A DNA stretch of 64,000 nucleotides from an uncultured Vampirovibrio sp. (lineage in GTDB: Bacteria > Cyanobacteriota > Vampirovibrionia > Gastranaerophilales > Gastranaerophilaceae). The notes below the pieces were generated by a model. It saw only the letters and a program-made list of their open reading frames with translations. It was not told the DNA's origin and did no database searches. Each line of letters opens with the position of its first letter. Positions within the stretch are counted from its first letter, which is position 1. A program made the translations under genes and the position numbers. This document shows, one piece after another, positions 61,053 to 64,000 of the stretch. The DNA lies in NCBI GenBank assembly GCA_910579975.1, contig CAJTWU010000006.1, positions 8,355 through 72,354 of the forward strand, written 5' to 3'.

Positions 61053-61818
61053 TAATTACGTAACTGAAGCTATAAATTTAAAATCATATAATCTCAATGA
61101 TGCCGATAAGATAATTGTTATGTATTCACGTGACAACGGACTTATAAAAGGGGTCGCAAAAGGCATAAAAAAACCTAAAAGCAAGCTGGGTGCAAGAATG
61201 GATTTGCTTGTCGCAAATTCTTTACAGCTTTTAAAAGGTCGTTCTATGGATACTATTATTCAGGCTCAAACTGTTAATAATTTTAAAAAATCAAGAGAAG
61301 ATATAGATAAACTAATGCTTTCTTCTTATGTTTCAGAGCTTGTTGTAAATTTTGGTGAAGGCTCCGAGAGCGCCTCAAAAGAGATTTATGAGCTGCTTTA
61401 TAAATCATTGAACAGAATATCAGTATCTGATACAAAAAAAGCGGCTTTAATTGCAGTTATTAAGTTTCAATTAAAACTTCTTCTTGTTATGGGTTTTTGC
61501 GTGGAACTGGATACTTGTCTTTGTTGTAGAGAACAGGTTTTGGATGAAGACATGTACTTTTCTTCCTCTATGGGAGGAATTGTATGTAAAGAATGCAATG
61601 AAACATTAGGTGTTAAATTAAAAATGCACCATAAAATCCGCGATTTTCTTCAAGCAATGCTTCAATTTGATTTTGATTATGAAAGCGAGTATGACCGTAA
61701 GGCAACCGAAAAAGTTTGTCAGGTCTGTTTTGATTTATTAGATGAATATATAAAAACTCATACTAACAGAACAGCCAAGTCCGTAAAAGTTTTTAAGGAG
61801 CTTGCATTACAATGCTAA
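61045..61818 (+). CDS. recO: DNA repair protein RecO
   Basis: A 257-residue RecO that helps load RecA on SSB-coated gaps. N-terminal OB fold: AINLKSYNLNDADKIIVMYS, GLIKGVAKGIKKPKSKLGA. Central helical part, and a zinc site CLCCREQ..GGIVCKEC (about residues 155-185). The start at 61045 (MTNNYVTEA) overlaps pilT by 8 bases and gives the usual length. Ends overlapping gatD by 7 bases. Confidence 0.92.
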   Translation: MTNNYVTEAINLKSYNLNDADKIIVMYSRDNGLIKGVAKGIKKPKSKLGARMDLLVANSLQLLKGRSMDTIIQAQTVNNFKKSREDIDKLMLSSYVSELVVNFGEGSESASKEIYELLYKSLNRISVSDTKKAALIAVIKFQLKLLLVMGFCVELDTCLCCREQVLDEDMYFSSSMGGIVCKECNETLGVKLKMHHKIRDFLQAMLQFDFDYESEYDRKATEKVCQVCFDLLDEYIKTHTNRTAKSVKVFKELALQC

Positions 61819-62510
61819 AAATTGCGCATTTATACCCTAAACTACTTAATATTTATGGTGATGGCGGTAATGTTTTGACCCTGAAAAGACGTTGTGAATG
61901 GCGTGGTATTGAGGTTAGCATAGATGAAATAAATGTTGGTGACTCAATTGGAGAGCATGATATTTATTTTATTGGAGGCGGACAAGACTTACAGCAAATC
62001 GAAGTATCCAAAGAACTTCAGAAGCATAAAGATTTTTTGACTTCAGAACGCGATAAAGGAGCTGTATTTTTAGGTATTTGCGGCGGGTATCAGCTTATGG
62101 GGCATTATTATCAACCTCATGACGGTGAAAAATTAATGGGTATAAGTCTATTAGATGCTTATACTGTTGCTGGAAGCAAGCGTTATATTGGAAATGTTAC
62201 AGCAAAAATTGATTATCTGACTCCTGATACATTAGTCGGGTTTGAAAACCATAGCGGACTAACATACTTACAGGGTGAAACAAAACCTTTGGGTATAACG
62301 GTTGTAGGGAATGGTAACAACGGTTGTGACAAAACCGAAGGTGCACGATTTAAAAATGTTTTTGGCACTTATATGCACGGTTCTTTTTTGCCAAAGAATG
62401 TCCATTTTGCAGACTATATGATAGAACTTGCCCTTGGAGTAAAACTTGAACCTCTTGATGATGAGATTGAAATGATGGCTCACAATTCGCTTATTGAAAA
62501 AGCGTACTAA
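61812..62510 (+). CDS. gatD: GatD-like glutamine amidotransferase
   Basis: A 232-residue class I (CobB/CobQ-type) glutamine amidotransferase. LGICGGYQLMG near residue 93 has the nucleophile Cys. GTYMHGSFLPKN near 190 has the catalytic His. YPKLLNIYGDGGN at the start is typical of GatD, which supplies ammonia to MurT for amidation of lipid II glutamate. MurT would normally be the preceding gene, but here recO is. Convergent overlap of 4 bases with the next gene. Confidence 0.85.
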   Translation: MLKIAHLYPKLLNIYGDGGNVLTLKRRCEWRGIEVSIDEINVGDSIGEHDIYFIGGGQDLQQIEVSKELQKHKDFLTSERDKGAVFLGICGGYQLMGHYYQPHDGEKLMGISLLDAYTVAGSKRYIGNVTAKIDYLTPDTLVGFENHSGLTYLQGETKPLGITVVGNGNNGCDKTEGARFKNVFGTYMHGSFLPKNVHFADYMIELALGVKLEPLDDEIEMMAHNSLIEKAY

Positions 62511-63697
62511 GCTTCTTTTAAAAGTCCGGGTTCAGCATCAGAGCCGGTGACTTTTTTACGCAGCATAAATGTTACTTTTGGTAATGCTACTGCAAGTAAA
62601 AAACTGCTTATTGCTACGTTAGCAATAATGTTCCCGGATTTAACATTTAGTGCTTTTTTAGCAAACTTGTCTACATTCCCGCTTGTTTTTGCTTGTTTTG
62701 CAAATTTTTCAATCTCATTTTGGAATGCCTTTATTTTTTTCTCGTCAACATAAGAACGAGGGTCTCTTGTTCCTTTTTCAAGGTAGTTTACGCCACAGTA
62801 TTTGCTAACAAGTTTAGAGAATTTTTCATCAGGATTTTTATCCAAGAACTCAACAATATTGTCTTTTGGAAGAGCTAAAGAACCTTCTTTAATAGATTTT
62901 AAGAACTCTTTGTCGTTAAGAATTTTGGGATCAAGGTTAACATTGGTATTGAACAGTTTACCTGATAACTTGTCCAAACCTTCTGCAAGCAAGAGCGGTG
63001 CTACGAAGTTCAAGAACATCATCCCGCCCATTTTGAACGCCATTTCCATTTTTTCGTATTTGTTTCTTGCTGTTGCCACACGTCCGACTGTTAAACCCCC
63101 GTCTGTTACTGCCATTTTGTTAACGGTTGACATATTTGCTAATGCTGTTGTCATTCCGCCTTTGAATGTTGGGTTTGAACCAGCTTTGATTTCCTGTTTT
63201 TCTCTGATTTTTTCTGTTAGAGCAAAATTAGCTTTTGGTAAGAAGTATCCCATTAAAGCAACCGGAATAGCTGTTGATAAAATAAATTTGGTTGCAAGAA
63301 GTCTTTCGTAAGTCTTACGGTTTTTAAGAACTTTTTCCATTTCTTTTACTTCTTTTGGAGCGATTTCTTTAAATTTTTCTATATTGAATTTCATCCCTTG
63401 TTTTTCATTTTCTTTGAATAAAGCAGAGTTAACCTTTGGGTTGTAGCCCAGTTTTTCAATTCCTTTATCACAAAGCCAATCCATAAGAGGAATTCCTCCA
63501 AGCCATATTGCTGAAGTTCCGTATTCATCAATTAATCTTTCACGAACAGCATTGTTTGCCATTTGTTTAGAATCTTTAAGGTTCTGGGTATATGTCATTC
63601 CGACTTTTGAAGGAATTTCTATCCCGCAATCCCTTACTAATAGCGGATAAATGCTGGAATTATTTCCAATTGCAGATATTATATTTACTAATGACAT
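62507..63697 (-). CDS. Orphan membrane-associated protein with upstream leader
   Basis: A 396-residue protein of no known family. Hydrophobic segments lie near residues 137-155 (FILSTAIPVALMGYFLP), 226-245 (GMMFLNFVAPLLLAEGL) and 363-380 (NVAISSFLLAVALPKVT), separated by Lys-rich helical regions. NPTFKGGMTTAL lies near residue 175. A strong AAGGAG precedes the ATG. The transcript begins about 165 bases upstream and carries a His-rich leader ORF and a large stem. Confidence 0.65.
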   Translation of the reverse strand: MSLVNIISAIGNNSSIYPLLVRDCGIEIPSKVGMTYTQNLKDSKQMANNAVRERLIDEYGTSAIWLGGIPLMDWLCDKGIEKLGYNPKVNSALFKENEKQGMKFNIEKFKEIAPKEVKEMEKVLKNRKTYERLLATKFILSTAIPVALMGYFLPKANFALTEKIREKQEIKAGSNPTFKGGMTTALANMSTVNKMAVTDGGLTVGRVATARNKYEKMEMAFKMGGMMFLNFVAPLLLAEGLDKLSGKLFNTNVNLDPKILNDKEFLKSIKEGSLALPKDNIVEFLDKNPDEKFSKLVSKYCGVNYLEKGTRDPRSYVDEKKIKAFQNEIEKFAKQAKTSGNVDKFAKKALNVKSGNIIANVAISSFLLAVALPKVTFMLRKKVTGSDAEPGLLKEA

Positions 63698-63745
63698 TTT
63701 AAAATTTCTCCTTGTTTGTACTCTTTATCTTTCCCTCTTAAATAT

Positions 63746-63805
63746 CCCGAAAGAGCACATAACGGAGTTTAAAATCGAGGCACCACAACTCCAAGCCCTT
63801 TCGGG
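63746..63805 (-). promoter_or_regulatory. Nested stem downstream of leader ORF
   Basis: On the minus strand CCCGAAAGGGC pairs with GCTCTTTCGGG (one G-U), enclosing an inner GGAGTT/AACTCC pair. The leader ORF's last codons and its stop lie within it. No T run follows, so it would act on translation or RNA stability rather than as a classic terminator. Confidence 0.5.
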
Positions 63806-63843
63806 TTTATATGAGTATGATGATGTCTTAAAATATATGTCAT
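63769..63843 (-). CDS. His-rich leader peptide ORF
   Basis: A 24-codon frame with AAAGGA seven bases before its ATG. It begins MTYILRHHHTH (four His in five residues) and ends VVVPRF. Its position is directly after a promoter and overlapping a stem, before a larger gene. That is the layout of an attenuation leader such as hisL, yet the downstream gene is not a histidine-biosynthesis gene. Confidence 0.5.
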   Translation of the reverse strand: MTYILRHHHTHINPKGLGVVVPRF

Positions 63844-63864
63844 AATAATGTCCTTTGTTAGTTG

Positions 63865-63893
63865 ATGGTAACATGATGTAATTTTTGTGTCAA
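63865..63893 (-). promoter_or_regulatory. Promoter of leader/orphan transcript
   Basis: On the minus strand TTGACA, 17-base spacer, TACCAT. The -35 matches consensus exactly; it overlaps the stop codon of the upstream partial gene. Confidence 0.65.
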
Positions 63894-64000
63894 CCTTTGC
63901 TTCTAATAAGGTTTTCAAATATATGGTAAACATTGTGTCTGTATTCATTTGCTTCCCAAGATGTATTGAATGCTCCATCCCAATGTCTTTCGCATTCTGT
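63890..64000 (-). CDS. C-terminal end of an unidentified gene (cut by window edge)
   Basis: An open frame entering from the right edge, 36 residues up to a TGA. Its composition (ERHWDGAFNTSWEANEYRHN, then VYHIFENLIRSKG) looks like a real protein end. It is too short to identify. The stop overlaps the -35 of the following promoter. Confidence 0.45.
   Translation of the reverse strand, partial: TECERHWDGAFNTSWEANEYRHNVYHIFENLIRSKG

Noticed and set aside
63769..63843. Calling the leader a true histidine-operon leader
   Set aside because: The downstream gene is not related to histidine synthesis and no terminator T run is present.

Overview
This window is 64 kb of dense, AT-rich bacterial chromosome (roughly one third GC by eye) carrying about 65 protein genes and one tRNA. 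No rRNA operon, insertion sequence, prophage or CRISPR array was seen. The organism has a Gram-negative-type envelope (BamA/Omp85, Skp/OmpH, an AsmA-like protein, a small predicted barrel). It also carries cyanobacterial-lineage marks: a Ycf46-like AAA ATPase beside DUF1257 (Ycf35-like) and DUF2997 genes. Many secreted or cytosolic orphan proteins do not resemble well-known families. The best inference is a non-photosynthetic relative of Cyanobacteria (Vampirovibrionia/Melainabacteria, Gastranaerophilales-like, probably gut-associated and anaerobic: rubrerythrin, ferritin, radical-SAM activase). This is inferred from gene content and was not tested by phylogeny.

Layout. 1-6.4 kb: 5' part of mutL, a COG3581-type protein, a kinase-like orphan, a WG-repeat protein and an AsmA-like giant containing a 9-G tract. 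6.6-11.2 kb: orphan membrane proteins, a short dihydrolipoamide dehydrogenase, and an NfeD-like/flotillin pair whose flotillin has an in-frame stop. 11.4-21 kb: DUF4127, an HExxH orphan, a U32 peptidase-family protein, YqeG, rpsF-ssb-rpsR, dprA-topA. 22.8-31.9 kb: bamA-ompH-pyrimidine nucleoside phosphorylase running into an unusual operon of a soluble FlhA C-domain-like protein, an HhH membrane protein, a radical-SAM activase-like protein, Ycf46-like AAA, DUF1257 and DUF2997. 33.5-40 kb: smc-scpA-scpB and a matrixin-like protease with TPRs. 40-50 kb: rpsP, small regulators, an Fe-S scaffold/GGGtGRT pair, an M20 peptidase, a GHL10-type hydrolase and an ArsB/NhaD-type transporter. 50-59 kb: ferritin, tRNA-Phe, infC, a rubredoxin-rubrerythrin, Mini-III RNase, a DivIC/TPR operon, a fliW-csrA operon and a GshB-like ATP-grasp. 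59-64 kb: a Cys/Ser/Gly repeat peptide, pilT-recO-gatD, and an orphan membrane protein behind a His-rich leader ORF.

Regulation. At least eleven genes at the head of a transcription unit have a good -10 hexamer (TATAAT-like) ending exactly six bases before the start codon, with no usable ribosome binding site: a signature of leaderless mRNAs. The 9-bp palindrome TTGTWACAA recurs in intergenic regions, often inside promoter spacers. infC lacks any AUG/GUG/UUG start for its full-length product and probably begins at AUA. The most interesting candidate system is the 26.5-31.9 kb operon, which couples an AAA ATPase and a radical-SAM-type Fe-S protein to a membrane-free homologue of the export-gate domain of flagellar/type III secretion.
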